Source: Canna indica (lineage: Eukaryota; Streptophyta; Magnoliopsida; Zingiberales; Cannaceae). Taken from it: DNA of 64,000 bases. The DNA is taken from positions 70,371,501 to 70,435,500 of the forward strand of contig CP136890.1 in assembly GCA_034359265.1 (NCBI GenBank), in the 5' to 3' direction. Every line of letters starts with the position of its first letter. The stretch's first letter is position 1. Under the pieces are notes generated by a model that was given only the letters and a program-made list of their open reading frames with translations, did not search any database and had not been told where the DNA came from. Position numbers and translations under genes: made by a program. Below, one piece after another: positions 9,992 through 18,500 of this stretch.

Positions 9992-10438
9992 ATGATCCTT
10001 GACAGTCTGAAGCAATTAGCTGACGCCAACAGAACCACATATGCGACCACAAAGAGGGCAATCATGACAGCCCAACATTGGGCAGTCCTCGGAGGAGGAA
10101 CTGAACGCACAACTGGACTAGTGGAACTGGAGAGGCTCACGGGAAATATGCTGTATGGTGATGTTCACTCCCTGGACGAAATTGACGAATGGGCCGCAAA
10201 GATACATGCTATACACAAAGACCAAACCCAAAAGACCTTGTCTGAACTTGGGCGACTACTGGCAATGGCCTACTTACAAAAGGCCAGAATTGAACAGTCA
10301 GCAGTGACAGATAGCTTCATGGCAGATTTACTACAACCCCTTAACTTTCACATCAAAAATCTTGAAACCTGCCATAAGATGATCTGCAGCAGCGCCAACA
10401 GTAATTCGTACTGTCCCGTCCGCTTCATGAACATTTGA
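9992..10438 (+). CDS. EPRV ORF4, unknown protein (148 codons)
   Basis: ATG at 9992, stop TGA at 10436-10438. The start is chosen because it follows the CAG exactly and matches the start of the copy at 1735 (minus). The product is mostly helical with no signal peptide, membrane segment or known catalytic motif. It carries LADANRTTYATTKRAI early and a central EIDEWAAKIHAIHKDQTQKTL. Located after the polyprotein and before the promoter, the position of tungrovirus ORF4. Open throughout, so it could be complete, but no independent full-length copy is here to confirm its 3' end. Function unknown. Confidence 0.6.
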   Translation: MILDSLKQLADANRTTYATTKRAIMTAQHWAVLGGGTERTTGLVELERLTGNMLYGDVHSLDEIDEWAAKIHAIHKDQTQKTLSELGRLLAMAYLQKARIEQSAVTDSFMADLLQPLNFHIKNLETCHKMICSSANSNSYCPVRFMNI

Positions 10439-10588
10439 AGCGTCAATAATGCAAGCCTTTATGCGCTGAAAGATGCGCCAGTACAATAATTAAAGACTTT
10501 ATGTGCTGGCTAGATAAGACTAAAGGACTATGTACAGTAAGTTAGTGCGTGTAAAGCAAGATTCTCACTGTGAAAAACTAGTAAGAAG

Positions 10589-10620
10589 GTGGACGATGGG
10601 GCCCACAGTGCACCCGCACT
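10589..10620 (+). promoter_or_regulatory. Conserved EPRV upstream promoter block, copy 2
   Basis: Same 32-base block as 4277-4308, three differences, still containing GATGGGGCCCA and ending GCACCCGCACT, 47 bases before the TATA box. Confidence 0.6.
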
Positions 10621-10666
10621 CATTACTATGATTTTTCGAGAGAATTCGGCTTCTGACTCTCCTGCC

Positions 10667-10673
10667 TATATAA
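10667..10673 (+). promoter_or_regulatory. EPRV TATA box (TATATAA)
   Basis: CCTATATAAGGAGAGG context, with the leader start expected about 30 bases downstream. Likely the pregenomic RNA promoter. Confidence 0.7.
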
Positions 10674-10674
10674 G

Positions 10675-10800
10675 GAGAGGTAGTGTAGAGTTGCAGAGCA
10701 TCACGAAACAACGAGCTCTACTTCTCTTTTGTAATCAATAGTGTGTAAGCTTTAAGCTTTCTTAATCCAAGCTTTCAGAGTGCCTTGTTTTCATACTTCC
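10675..10800 (+). repeat. Direct repeat of EPRV leader, left copy
   Basis: About 126 bp starting just after the TATA box, repeated almost perfectly at 12898-13022. It contains GTTGCAGAGCATCACG and AGCTTTAAGCTTTC. The two copies bracket a 2.2-kb unit holding leader, ORF2 and part of ORF3. Confidence 0.9.
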
Positions 10801-10891
10801 AAAGTCTCATATGTTCCAGTGTTTTTAATAACCCGAGAACGTATAAGCCGCGATCGATCCAATTATTGCTCTCAATTTCTCAATTTCCCTC

Positions 10892-10903
10892 TGGTATCAG
10901 AGC
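10892..10903 (+). promoter_or_regulatory. EPRV tRNA-Met primer-binding site
   Basis: TGGTATCAGAGC is the exact complement of the 3' end of plant initiator Met tRNA. It primes minus-strand synthesis in caulimovirids and by convention marks the genome origin. Confidence 0.9.
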
Positions 10904-11077
10904 CATTTTAAAGGTACTCGCTTCAAACTTTGTTCCTATTATTCCAATTGTTCATACGATTTCTTAAGTACTTAAGGTTAAACTACACTAAGATAGGCGA
11001 TAAAGGGGATAACAGTACCCTGTTTTAAGGCGAAGATTTCCCATACTTTCGTAATCTTAGTATAAGTTAGCCAACAA

Positions 11078-11083
11078 GTAAGT
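11078..11083 (+). promoter_or_regulatory. Candidate 5' splice donor in EPRV leader
   Basis: CAA followed by GTAAGT just before the first ORF is a good plant donor. It could pair with the acceptor at ORF4, as a leader donor does in RTBV. Not demonstrated. Confidence 0.35.
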
Positions 11084-11105
11084 AAGATTTTCTTATGAAT
11101 GATCT

Positions 11106-11513
11106 ATGAGTGATTGGAACCTCACTGCAATAAGTACCGTTTATAAAGAAGCACTTCAAGCAACCGAAGCTCTTAGCAATCCTGCTGAGGGATTCGTAAA
11201 GCCATCTTTAGTTCAGGGCAAATCCTCTGAATATATTATAAAGCAATTAAACACACTTGTGCAACTTACTTGTAAACTCAAAGAGCAAGTAGAGGAATTA
11301 TCTGTTGAAATTAAACAGCTTAAGCTAGTTAAAGACAAGGCTAGTCCTCAATCCATATCAGATTCTATTGACGCACTTGCAAAGGATTTACAGAAACTCA
11401 AAATCGGAGACACCTCCGAGAAAAGATCTCCTAAGCCACCGGGGACACTTTACGTCTTCAAAGACCCAAGAATTATCTTTGAAGAAGAAAAAGCCAAAGC
11501 AAGGCGACAATGA
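11106..11513 (+). CDS. EPRV ORF2-like virion-associated coiled-coil protein
   Basis: 135 codons from ATG at 11106. It starts MSDWN, has a YKEALQATEALSNPAEGF-type N terminus, a long coiled coil (about residues 50-100, LVQLTCKLKEQVEELSVEIK) and a basic end VFKDPRIIFEEEKAKARRQ. These are features of badnavirus ORF2, a DNA-binding protein that associates with virions. The stop overlaps the next ATG (ATGA at 11510-11513), the usual caulimovirid arrangement for leaky or reinitiated translation. Only about 200 bases separate it from the primer site, so a separate ORF1 seems absent here. The 3' end of a related copy lies at 16967-17030. Confidence 0.7.
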   Translation: MSDWNLTAISTVYKEALQATEALSNPAEGFVKPSLVQGKSSEYIIKQLNTLVQLTCKLKEQVEELSVEIKQLKLVKDKASPQSISDSIDALAKDLQKLKIGDTSEKRSPKPPGTLYVFKDPRIIFEEEKAKARRQ

Positions 11514-12964
11514 CTTCCAGAACATCAACCAGAACGGAAGTCCTGGCTCCACGACCTTCAATCTCCACAGACAATAGGCAGCCGACCATTGACGACCAGA
11601 TTCGTAACTACAGGCTGACCAACAGACTGCGTCACGAAGTTCAAAGACGCATGCCTACAAACAACAGAAGGTCAGGCTTCAGAAGAAGCCTAGAATCTCA
11701 AATAGACCCGAATGCAGAGCTAACGGTATCCCAATACCAAAGGGCCCAACAAATCCCAGCAGAAACATTGTACCAAGCTGGTTGGGCAGAACGAAGTCAC
11801 AGAGTGTATCAACACTACTCTGACGAGAGGATACTAGTAACAGAGGGCTCTCAACTCGAGTTACCATTTATTACTGATCAAAGCTATGCTATCTTAGTAC
11901 AAGAAGGACTGCAGCATTTACATCTAGGAATGATAATGGTACGCTTACAGATCCTTCATCGCAGGAATGCAGGAGTAAATGCACTCATTTTACTACGAGA
12001 CACAAGGTGGGCTGATGACCGTTCGGTCATAAGCTCAATGGAGATAGACTTAACCTCAGGTACACAGCTGGCCTATGCGGCCCCAGACATTACTATCAGT
12101 ATTCACGATTTTCGTGAACATATACAGATGGTAGTACAAACTCACGGTTATGATGGATGGCAAGGGGGAGAAAGTAATCTCTTGCTATCTAGGTCCCTTT
12201 TAGGACGCTTATCAAATACAAGCCACACAAACTACAGATATAATGTCCACCATGTGGCTGACCACCTTGCTAGCCGAGGCATCAGGGCCATCCCAGGCCA
12301 AATGCGGACTACAGAGAGTCTTCAGGGCCAGCAATGGGTCATTCGACCTGCAACAGTTGCAGTTGTAAAGAATCCCAACACTTCCAGTATCAGATCTAGA
12401 ACCGATGGTGCTCTAGCCATACAGTTCACAGACTATTCAACACAGCCAACAACAAATGATGATGATGACTTGGACAGTGAACTCGTCGCTATGGTATACA
12501 CCACAGAGCTCGACTGGAGTAGCGACTATGAAGAGGAAGACATGAACGAGTTCTACCAGTTCATGACTTTTGAGGATGATCAACCTCCTAAATGGGATAC
12601 ATCTGAAGAATCCCATACAGAATCGTCAACTAAGATTAGGTGGAACCTAATCTTACCTGATGGGGGGGAAGAGGAAGTCGAAGATCACCCCATTTTTGAT
12701 GGAGATGAAGATGAGGATGATTTTGAGGCACGATTCAGCCAATTTATTATTACTCCAGAAGAAACAGCATATACAGCAGAGCTTGACTACCCAAAACTCA
12801 AAAAATTAAAGGATGCTGTGAGAAACAATTCCTCTGAAACAGCTTTTGCAACAGCTGAATCGTCATCAGTTACGCAGATTCCCAAAGAACCAATAATGAG
12901 AGGTAGTGTAGAGTTGCAGAGCATCACGAAACAACGAGCTCTACTTCTCTTTTGTAATCAATAG
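11510..12964 (+). pseudogene. EPRV ORF3 N terminus: movement protein, truncated
   Basis: ATG overlaps the ORF2 stop. About the first 110 residues are basic and lead into a 30K-superfamily movement domain (about residues 115-310) with LHRRNAGVNALILLRDTRW, MEIDLTSGTQLAYAAPD and GYDGWQGGESNLL, typical of badnavirus polyproteins. It would open plasmodesmata for cell-to-cell spread. A very acidic stretch follows. At 12898 the coding sequence is cut and replaced by a second copy of the leader, so the last 22 codons (from about MRGSVELQSITK) are translated leader and not viral protein. Coat, protease and RT are missing from this copy. Confidence 0.85.
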
Positions 12965-13022
12965 TGTGTAAGCTTTAAGCTTTCTTAATCCAAGCTTTCA
13001 GAGTGCCTTGTTTTCATACTTC
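12898..13022 (+). repeat. Direct repeat of EPRV leader, right copy
   Basis: Second copy of 10675-10800, attached directly to movement-protein coding sequence without a TATA box. It marks an illegitimate junction between ORF3 and the leader of another genome copy. Confidence 0.9.
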
Positions 13023-14168
13023 CATATATTGTTTCCAAGCCTTTTTCTCGTATCTTCTTCTCTACGTGTTTCTTTGCTGTCAATGTAGCCGTTCTTGATC
13101 GATACAACGACTATCTCCGCTGCATTTTTTCGTCATGTTTTGGATTTCTTCGTCACATTTTTCCGTTGTCTCCTAGCTACTGTCGTACCAGCCTTTAGAT
13201 GTCGGTTGGACCTTATGGCAAGGCGTCCGGGTTGACGGCATGATCGTCGGCAGTGCAAGCACGACACAGTAGCGTTTGATAGGCATTGAGATCAGTGTCT
13301 TCACCTTGCGGCTGACTGGCAGGAGGATCTTCACTGTACAGTCGCTGAGTTTGCCGGCTTTCACGTACATTGTCCAGTACCGACCATAGCATCGCCGACA
13401 CATGAAGGAGGCAGAGATGAGGGCGGTGGCAAGGCAGTCACTAGCTGGAAGTCACCGTGCAGTAGCCGAGTCATCGGCTTTCATGTTGTCCAGTGTCGGC
13501 GATAGCATTGTCGGCACATGAAAGAGACGGAGATGAGGGCGGTGGCAAGGAAATCGCTGGCTGGAAGACACCATGCATGTTGGCGGCGGCTGCAACATGA
13601 AGCTTTTTATTTTATGTTTCAGGTTACGTGGGGAAGAAAGTCAAGTTATTGGGTTTTAGTCAATTGGGTTTGGATCCAATATAATGGATTCTTGACCCAT
13701 TAAGAGACCCACTTATTAATTATAATGGTTAGTGGGTTTAAGTTATATGGACCCGGATTCTTTTTATACCCATTAATTATGTTGTTTTAAATTAATCGGA
13801 TCCAAACTATTTTATTTTAAAATCGGATCCATATGCTTCTCAAACCCGATCCGCAACTAAAGTGAAATTTGGTTCGGTTCAATTGTTTTGGGTTTATTTT
13901 AAATTCCGATTCAATTGCAAATAGTTCACCTCTAATTTAATATGATATTGGTCCAGTTCAAATCAATTGAACCCGATCCAATTCATCTGATTTTTGGGTT
14001 GACTTCAATTTCTGGTACAATGTTGGTTCAATATAAATCTGATTTCTTTTAAATTGCTTGGACCAACTCAATTTAAATTTGTTTAATGAACTAGAAGCAT
14101 TTAAAGATTAATATTGAATCTATTTACGATTGAAATTCAATTAGTGGTAAATTTTCTTTTTATATATT
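13023..14168. other. Unassigned DNA inside EPRV locus 2
   Basis: 13023-13600 is GC-richer and contains a diverged tandem duplication of about 100-120 bp (13358-13463 and 13482-13577, sharing GGCAGAGATGAGGGCGGTGG-like cores). 13620-14168 is AT-rich with repeated TTGGGTTT and GATCCAA motifs. I see no viral or host gene in it. Confidence 0.6.
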
Positions 14169-14176
14169 GTGTTGAA

Positions 14177-14555
14177 TCATGTTAACAATTCTGCCATAGA
14201 AACTGTCATGGAAGAAGGCCTTATCTACAGATATGAATATAACCCACACCAGTTTGACCAACATCAAGATGTCCTTGCATGGGACGAATACGAAGAAGAA
14301 GATGGTGTGCTACTTAGAGTGGCTCGATTTCAAGACCATTTCAGAGCATATAAAGAGGAAGTTGCAGAAAGCTCAAGGGTTAGAGATTCTCCAGAATGCT
14401 CAAGAGCTAGAGAATACCCAGAACAATATACAAGAGCAATCAAAGAAAGAGAATACATCGAAAGGCGTACCGCCGGGAACAAATTGCCACAGTTATCTTT
14501 AACGCTTTGTTTTGCAGGAGCTCGAAGGCCGACGGATGAGCCGAAGACTCCGTAA
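14177..14555 (+). pseudogene. EPRV polyprotein tail fragment, third copy
   Basis: Begins VNNSAIETVMEEGLIYRYEYNP, matching the middle of the tail at 9420-9480, and continues through WDEYEEEDGVLLRVARF into a Glu/Arg-rich stretch. It lacks the KGKFPAEED end and instead reads into the acceptor region (CAG at 14515-14517) and a frame closing at 14553-14555. The left junction is with AT-rich DNA. Confidence 0.7.
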
Positions 14556-14756
14556 TTACAAGGGACCCACAATCACATGGGATCCCTGTAGATTGATTCT
14601 ATATGTCGGGCAATTATTGCCCTAGTGTCCTGTAAAAGACGGATGGTGTCCCGTCTGTGTCAAAGGTCACTTCCAACTTGTGGATAGCCATCACTTAGTG
14701 GACGATGGGGCCCAATGAGCACCCGCACTAAGGATGAGCTTCCTTCGTCAGTCTCT
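14556..14756 (+). promoter_or_regulatory. EPRV promoter remnant without TATA box
   Basis: Closely related to 4160-4340, including the conserved block at 14698-14729 and the following CTTCCTTCGTCAG, where homology stops. The TATA box and leader are missing because of the junction at about 14757, so it probably cannot start transcription on its own. Confidence 0.65.
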
Positions 14757-15274
14757 CATCGCCGAGTCCATGTATAGTCAAGGCTTCCAGTCGCAGCTAA
14801 ATCGCAGTTCCGATTGTCCTCAGTCGGTTTGTTTAGAACTTTCAAACCTTCAGATCAGGTGCCTTCTCAAAAGAACAAGCTGATCCACAGTCTGATCTTT
14901 CAAACACGGAACCACTCAGATGGGTAGCCTGAGATTGCGAAGGTAACGGGCGATCTTCGGCCTATTTCGGCTTACTATACCCTCTTTATCGCATATCCCA
15001 AGTTTTCCCAAATGAATGTTTCCACGCTATCAGATCAAAACTAGGTCAGCAAGAACTCCTGAGTACACGTCTCCCGATCTTTCAGATCATGAGTTCTGCC
15101 CGAACCGAACAAAGCATACGGAAAATGAAAAAGCTCCGGCGACAAGCCAAGAAAAACACGATACAAGAGATTCGGTCGCCTTTAAAGCTTCACGATAAAC
15201 TGAACTTGCTGCCGTCAAGTTCCAATCACTCATATGGTGATTGTGGTTAAGTAACTACCTTCGTTACTCAAAAT
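14757..15274. other. Unassigned EPRV-locus DNA
   Basis: A 60-codon frame at 15016-15198 is Ser/Thr/Lys-rich and could be part of the variable movement-coat linker. There is no motif to support this. Confidence 0.35.
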
Positions 15275-15534
15275 AGCACAAAGAGAAGTTCACCCTTCCC
15301 TCAGCTCAAGCCAACACAGGAGCAATCCTAGTATTGCCTGAACAATTATGGCAGTACCCCGACGTAATCTCACGATGGGAATCTATTACCTTAAATTTGG
15401 TAAACGAGCGCTGTTGGACTGACAATCGCTCAAAAATGTGTTTTATAGAAAATCTTCTGGGCGAAACGGAGAAAAAGATATGGATACAATGGCGAATGGC
15501 GTATCCAAAAGAATATGATGAACTCACTATTTAG
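15275..15534 (+). pseudogene. EPRV coat protein N-terminal core fragment
   Basis: The frame from about 15284 reads EKFTLPSAQANTGAILVLPE and then an RWESITLNLVNERCWTDN segment and IENLLGETEKKIWIQWRMAYP, matching the badnavirus coat protein core that forms the bacilliform capsid. It stops at TAG 15532-15534. The first 74 bases (15275-15348) recur at 16427-16500. Downstream DNA is an inverted Cys-rich fragment, so the coat is broken. Confidence 0.82.
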
Positions 15535-15770
15535 CTTTCTTCCAAGGTTAAAGCGGGAGCACATCGGGCATACCGTAATCAGGCAGTTTCGGCAATGTGC
15601 CCTCATCTTAGGATTTGTTAGCTCCTTGCAGATGGTACACCTTTCACAGCCCGTTGTGATTTCCAAGCTGTTATCCTCCCATCTATGAATGCAATCATTC
15701 ATTATAGCCGGTAGAACAACATTTGATCTCCAGCTATTTTGTTCTTTGTCAGTGGTCTCAGCTTCTCCTT
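15535..15770 (-). pseudogene. EPRV second Cys-rich region, complete motif
   Basis: Minus strand. At 15648-15559 it has CERCTIC, 11 residues, CRNC, LITV, CPMC: the CX2CX11CX2CX4CX2C motif seen in badnavirus polyproteins between coat and protease, probably metal-binding. The frame continues upstream to 15867 but beyond about 15770 it overlaps promoter sequence on the plus strand, so that part is unlikely to be protein. Confidence 0.82.
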
Positions 15771-15779
15771 GTGTTGTGA

Positions 15780-16010
15780 CCACTACCCTAAACCCTAAAT
15801 CCTTATATAAGTGTGCTACTTCGGAGGTGCAGAGCAGACTGGCATAACCAGAAGTTCTACTCTCCAAACCTTGTAATCTCTAAGTGTGTTTAATCCAAGC
15901 TTTCAAGCTTTCCTATTACAACTTTTCCCAGTTATTATATTGAGTTCCCGAGTCTCTCACGACCAGCGAATTTTTAAGAAGCTTCAACGATCTACGATCT
16001 TGACGGGACC
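15780..16010 (+). promoter_or_regulatory. EPRV promoter and leader, copy with telobox
   Basis: TATATAA at 15804-15810, preceded by two CCCTAAA units (15786-15799). The leader that follows (GGTGCAGAGCAGAC, GTTCTACTCTCC, TTGTAATC, TTTAATCCAAGCTTTCA) parallels 10681-10775. It points rightward into the inverted repeat at 16732-17229. Primer site not seen. Confidence 0.65.
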
Positions 16011-16024
16011 CCATTCCCAAACCT

Positions 16025-16215
16025 CAAGGGAAACTGTACGGTAAGATCAGGATTGATTATGTCCAATTTACAGGTTACCTGGTTTCGGTGCCAGTGTTTG
16101 AATGGATCATCTCCTATGAATCACTGGTCTTTCAATCTTCGTAGCAGTGGTTGAAACCTTTTCTGGAACCTTGTTGATTCTTCGAAATTATCATATGTAG
16201 TTGCGCTGAGAACGT
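16025..16215 (-). pseudogene. EPRV RT N-terminal fragment
   Basis: Minus-strand reading gives RLKDQ-stop-FIGDDPFKHW and NQVTCKLDIINPDLTV, the same segment as in the copies near 100-250 and 3040-3135. One in-frame stop. Both ends are junctions. Confidence 0.7.
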
Positions 16216-16433
16216 CCAAGTACTATCGCCCACTAAAATGAAGATAGCAACTGAAGAGATCGAGTTTTTGGGAGCTATCATCGGGAAAAACAAAATCCGA
16301 CTGCAGCCACACATCATCAAACGGATTATATCCTTTGATGAAGAAGAGTTAACGACCAAGAAAGGACTCCAGACCTGGCTAGGTATTCTAAACTATGCCA
16401 GAAGTTACATCCCGAAGATGGGAAACAGCACAA
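16216..16433 (+). pseudogene. EPRV RT C-terminal fragment
   Basis: Plus strand, LSPTKMKIATEEIEFLGAII to LQTWLGILNYARSYIPKMG: the thumb/connection part of caulimovirid RT leading to RNase H. It ends at the junction with the 74-bp coat repeat at 16427-16500. Confidence 0.78.
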
Positions 16434-16500
16434 TGAGAAGTTCACCCTTCCCTCAGCTCAAGCCAACACAGGAGCAATCCTAGTATTGCCTGAACAATTA
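16427..16500 (+). repeat. 74-bp duplicated coat segment
   Basis: Almost identical to 15275-15348, where it is in its native coat frame. Here it is out of context after RT, so this copy is the transposed one. Confidence 0.85.
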
Positions 16501-16639
16501 CTCAGAGACTGATGGTGTTGAGGCTGAGGCTGTCATTTTATTAGCAGTTTCATTTGATTCTCTGAAGACTATCCCTTGTTCCTTTTTCTCAGGACTTGTT
16601 TTAGGCGGTTCTTCAGATGCAGGGAATTTCCCTTTTCTC

Positions 16640-16966
16640 AATCTCATATCTTCCTCAATAGTGTTGGTAGACGCGGTGGTTTCGCTCTGTCCACCCTGCC
16701 TGGTATAGTGTCTCGGCTGGTACTTGCTGAGCTCTTTGATACTGTGAAATAGACAGCTCAGCGTCCGGATTCAGCTGGGACTCCAGGCTTCGTCGGAAGC
16801 CTGTTCTTCTACTTGGATGAGAGACACGCCGTTGGACTTCATGGCGTAGTCTGTTAGCCAAACGATAGCTTCTGATTTGATCATCTATCGTTGGTTGGCG
16901 GTTTTCACCGCCGGAAATAGAAGGTCGTGGCGCAGTTTCTGTTCTTGTAGAAGTCCTTGTAGTCAT
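16640..16966 (-). pseudogene. EPRV ORF3 N terminus
   Basis: ATG at 16966 overlaps the preceding ORF2 stop. The basic N-terminal region of the polyprotein (DDQIRSYRLANRLRHEVQRR) is closely related to 11510-11820 and stops near RVYQHY. 16732-16935 is the left arm of a 204-bp inverted repeat. DNA from 16501 to 16640 is probably viral too but unassigned. Confidence 0.82.
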
Positions 16967-17030
16967 ACTTGCTTTGCTTTGGCCTTTTCTTGCTCAAATA
17001 TGACTCTGGGATCCTTGAAGACGTACTGCG
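16967..17030 (-). pseudogene. EPRV ORF2 C terminus
   Basis: About 20 codons, YVFKDPRVIFEQEKAKAK, matching the end of the ORF2-like protein at 11460-11513, with the same ATGA overlap to ORF3. It lies largely in the loop of the inverted repeat. Confidence 0.7.
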
Positions 17031-17229
17031 CCACGACCTTCTATTTCCGGCGGTGAAAACCGCCAACCAACGATAGATGATCAAATCAGAAGCTATCGTT
17101 TGGCTAACAGACTACGCCATGAAGTCCAACGGCGTGTCTCTCATCCAAGTAGAAGAACAGGCTTCCGACGAAACCTGGAGTCCCAGCTGAATTCGGACGC
17201 TGAGCTGTCTATTTCACAGTATCAAAGAG
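17026..17229 (+). repeat. Right arm of 204-bp inverted repeat of ORF3 start
   Basis: Reverse complement of 16732-16935 with a few differences. A 90-bp spacer separates the arms. It encodes the same ORF3 N-terminal region on the plus strand without its ATG. Confidence 0.92.
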
Positions 17230-17551
17230 ACTGAATTACCTCTTTCGGAGCATGCATGGTTTCTTCCATAGCTTCTTCCATGCTTCTGAGGTTTTCTTTC
17301 ATGTGTTCGGGAACTTCCTCAATTAGAACCAACTTTGTTGTTAGCCGGGATAAAGCGTCGGCTAAAATATTGAGCTTTCCCTCAATGTGCTCAAAGTGGA
17401 TTCGAATTCCAGTACCAGTGATAAAATCCATGAAATTGAGCCACCTTACTCGTGAAGGTTTATTTTGGCTGGACTTGTTATAGAAGCTAATTATAGCCTG
17501 ACAGTCTGTTCGTATTGTCATCTCTTGTTTATCAAGATAGTGTATGGTCAA
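17222..17551 (-). pseudogene. EPRV RNase H and start of tail
   Basis: Contains TDCQAIISFYNK, NKPSRVRWLNFMDFITGTG, FEHIEGKLNILADALSRL: the C-terminal half of the caulimovirid RNase H, with the catalytic Asp in TDCQAI and in NILADALSR. The frame continues into EEVPEHMKENLRSMEEAMEETMHAPKEVI, the beginning of the acidic tail, which fixes the order RNase H then tail. This domain removes RNA from RNA:DNA hybrids. The N-terminal half is missing. Confidence 0.85.
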
Positions 17552-18500
17552 TAGAATTATTTACTGCCCCATTTTGTTGCATTGATGAATATGATATATA
17601 TGTTGCACCTATTTGTCATATAGTGCACCTATTTGTCATATAGTGCATTGTTACATTAAATAATTAAATTGCGTCATGTTATAGTTAATTATGATTCATA
17701 TTATAAATAATGTTATGCTATTTCATTTAATCCTCTATGCTACATTATGATACCATGTGACCCATAGAATTTGACTAATTGAGAAGTAGCCACGTCACCC
17801 TTAGTTATGTTAAATTATATATTAGGTAATTAACCACATAATTTAACTAATTAAGGAGTAGCCACAACATCTTTAGTTATGTTAAAATTATATATTTGGC
17901 AAAAAATTTCGTTCACATATAGATATATATGACATCAAATTGTAATTAGCTATTTGGAGTATGATAAATCTTATTCAATAGGAACTTTTGTCATACTTAT
18001 ATAATTAATTAGTGTGAAATAATAAATTATTTTTCATAATTAGCCCTTAGTTTCACATAAAGTCTAACATGAGTCCTAAGATAAAGCTTAGCCCACGTGC
18101 AGTTTTTATTGTATTGACTCATGTTAGTTTTTTTATATGTCTCTATTTAGATTATGAGCATTAATATATCGTTTAAATATGCAACAATTTAATTTTTTTT
18201 AACTACTCTAACTTTAAGACCATTTTTTCGAACTAACTAGAGACAATTATAGAATCTAAAGGGAAAAAATCTCTTTTATTTAGGGAGCATGAACATATAT
18301 CACACTATAAGGAAAGATGAACAATCTTTCAAAACCACATGATGCCAATGGGAAGTGAGCAATGCATCTATAAAGGAAACAGAGTGCGCTTACATGCAGA
18401 AGCCGTTGCAATATGTAGGCTTATTTTAAGTTCTGGTTTTATTTTGCATTAAAAAAAAAAACTTATTGAGTTGCAAGATAATTTCACTTATAATGCATTG
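17552..18500. other. AT-rich Copia interior without recognisable gag
   Basis: Holds an 18-bp tandem repeat (CACCTATTTGTCATATAGTG, about 17605-17645) and a diverged tandem repeat of about 80 bp (about 17750-17900, shared core TTAGTTATGTTAAAATTATA). No coding similarity is visible. Confidence 0.55.

Larger units (their letters stand above)
10439..10891 (+). promoter_or_regulatory. EPRV promoter and pregenomic RNA leader
   Basis: Intergenic region with the conserved block (10589-10620), TATA box (10667-10673), a probable cap site near 10700, the repeated R-like segment GTTGCAGAGCATCACG and leader up to the primer-binding site. Everything is in genomic order between ORF4 and the tRNA primer site, as in caulimovirids. 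Confidence 0.72.
9250..17551. mobile_element. EPRV locus 2 inside the Copia element
   Basis: A second mosaic of badnavirus-like fragments. It contains tail-ORF4-promoter-leader-ORF2-movement protein in correct viral order (9250-12895), then a duplicated leader segment, unknown DNA, and shuffled tail, promoter, coat, Cys-rich, RT, ORF3-start and RNase H pieces in both orientations. Because it lies between the Copia primer site and integrase, it entered after the Copia insertion or was carried there by later rearrangement. Confidence 0.88.

Noticed and set aside
9992..10438. ORF4 as a displaced host gene
   Set aside because: A second copy of its start at 1735 (minus) also follows the viral tail and a CAG, so it belongs to the virus.
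15771..15867. N-terminal extension of the minus-strand Cys-rich frame
   Set aside because: It overlaps a viral TATA box and leader on the plus strand and has no counterpart in other copies.
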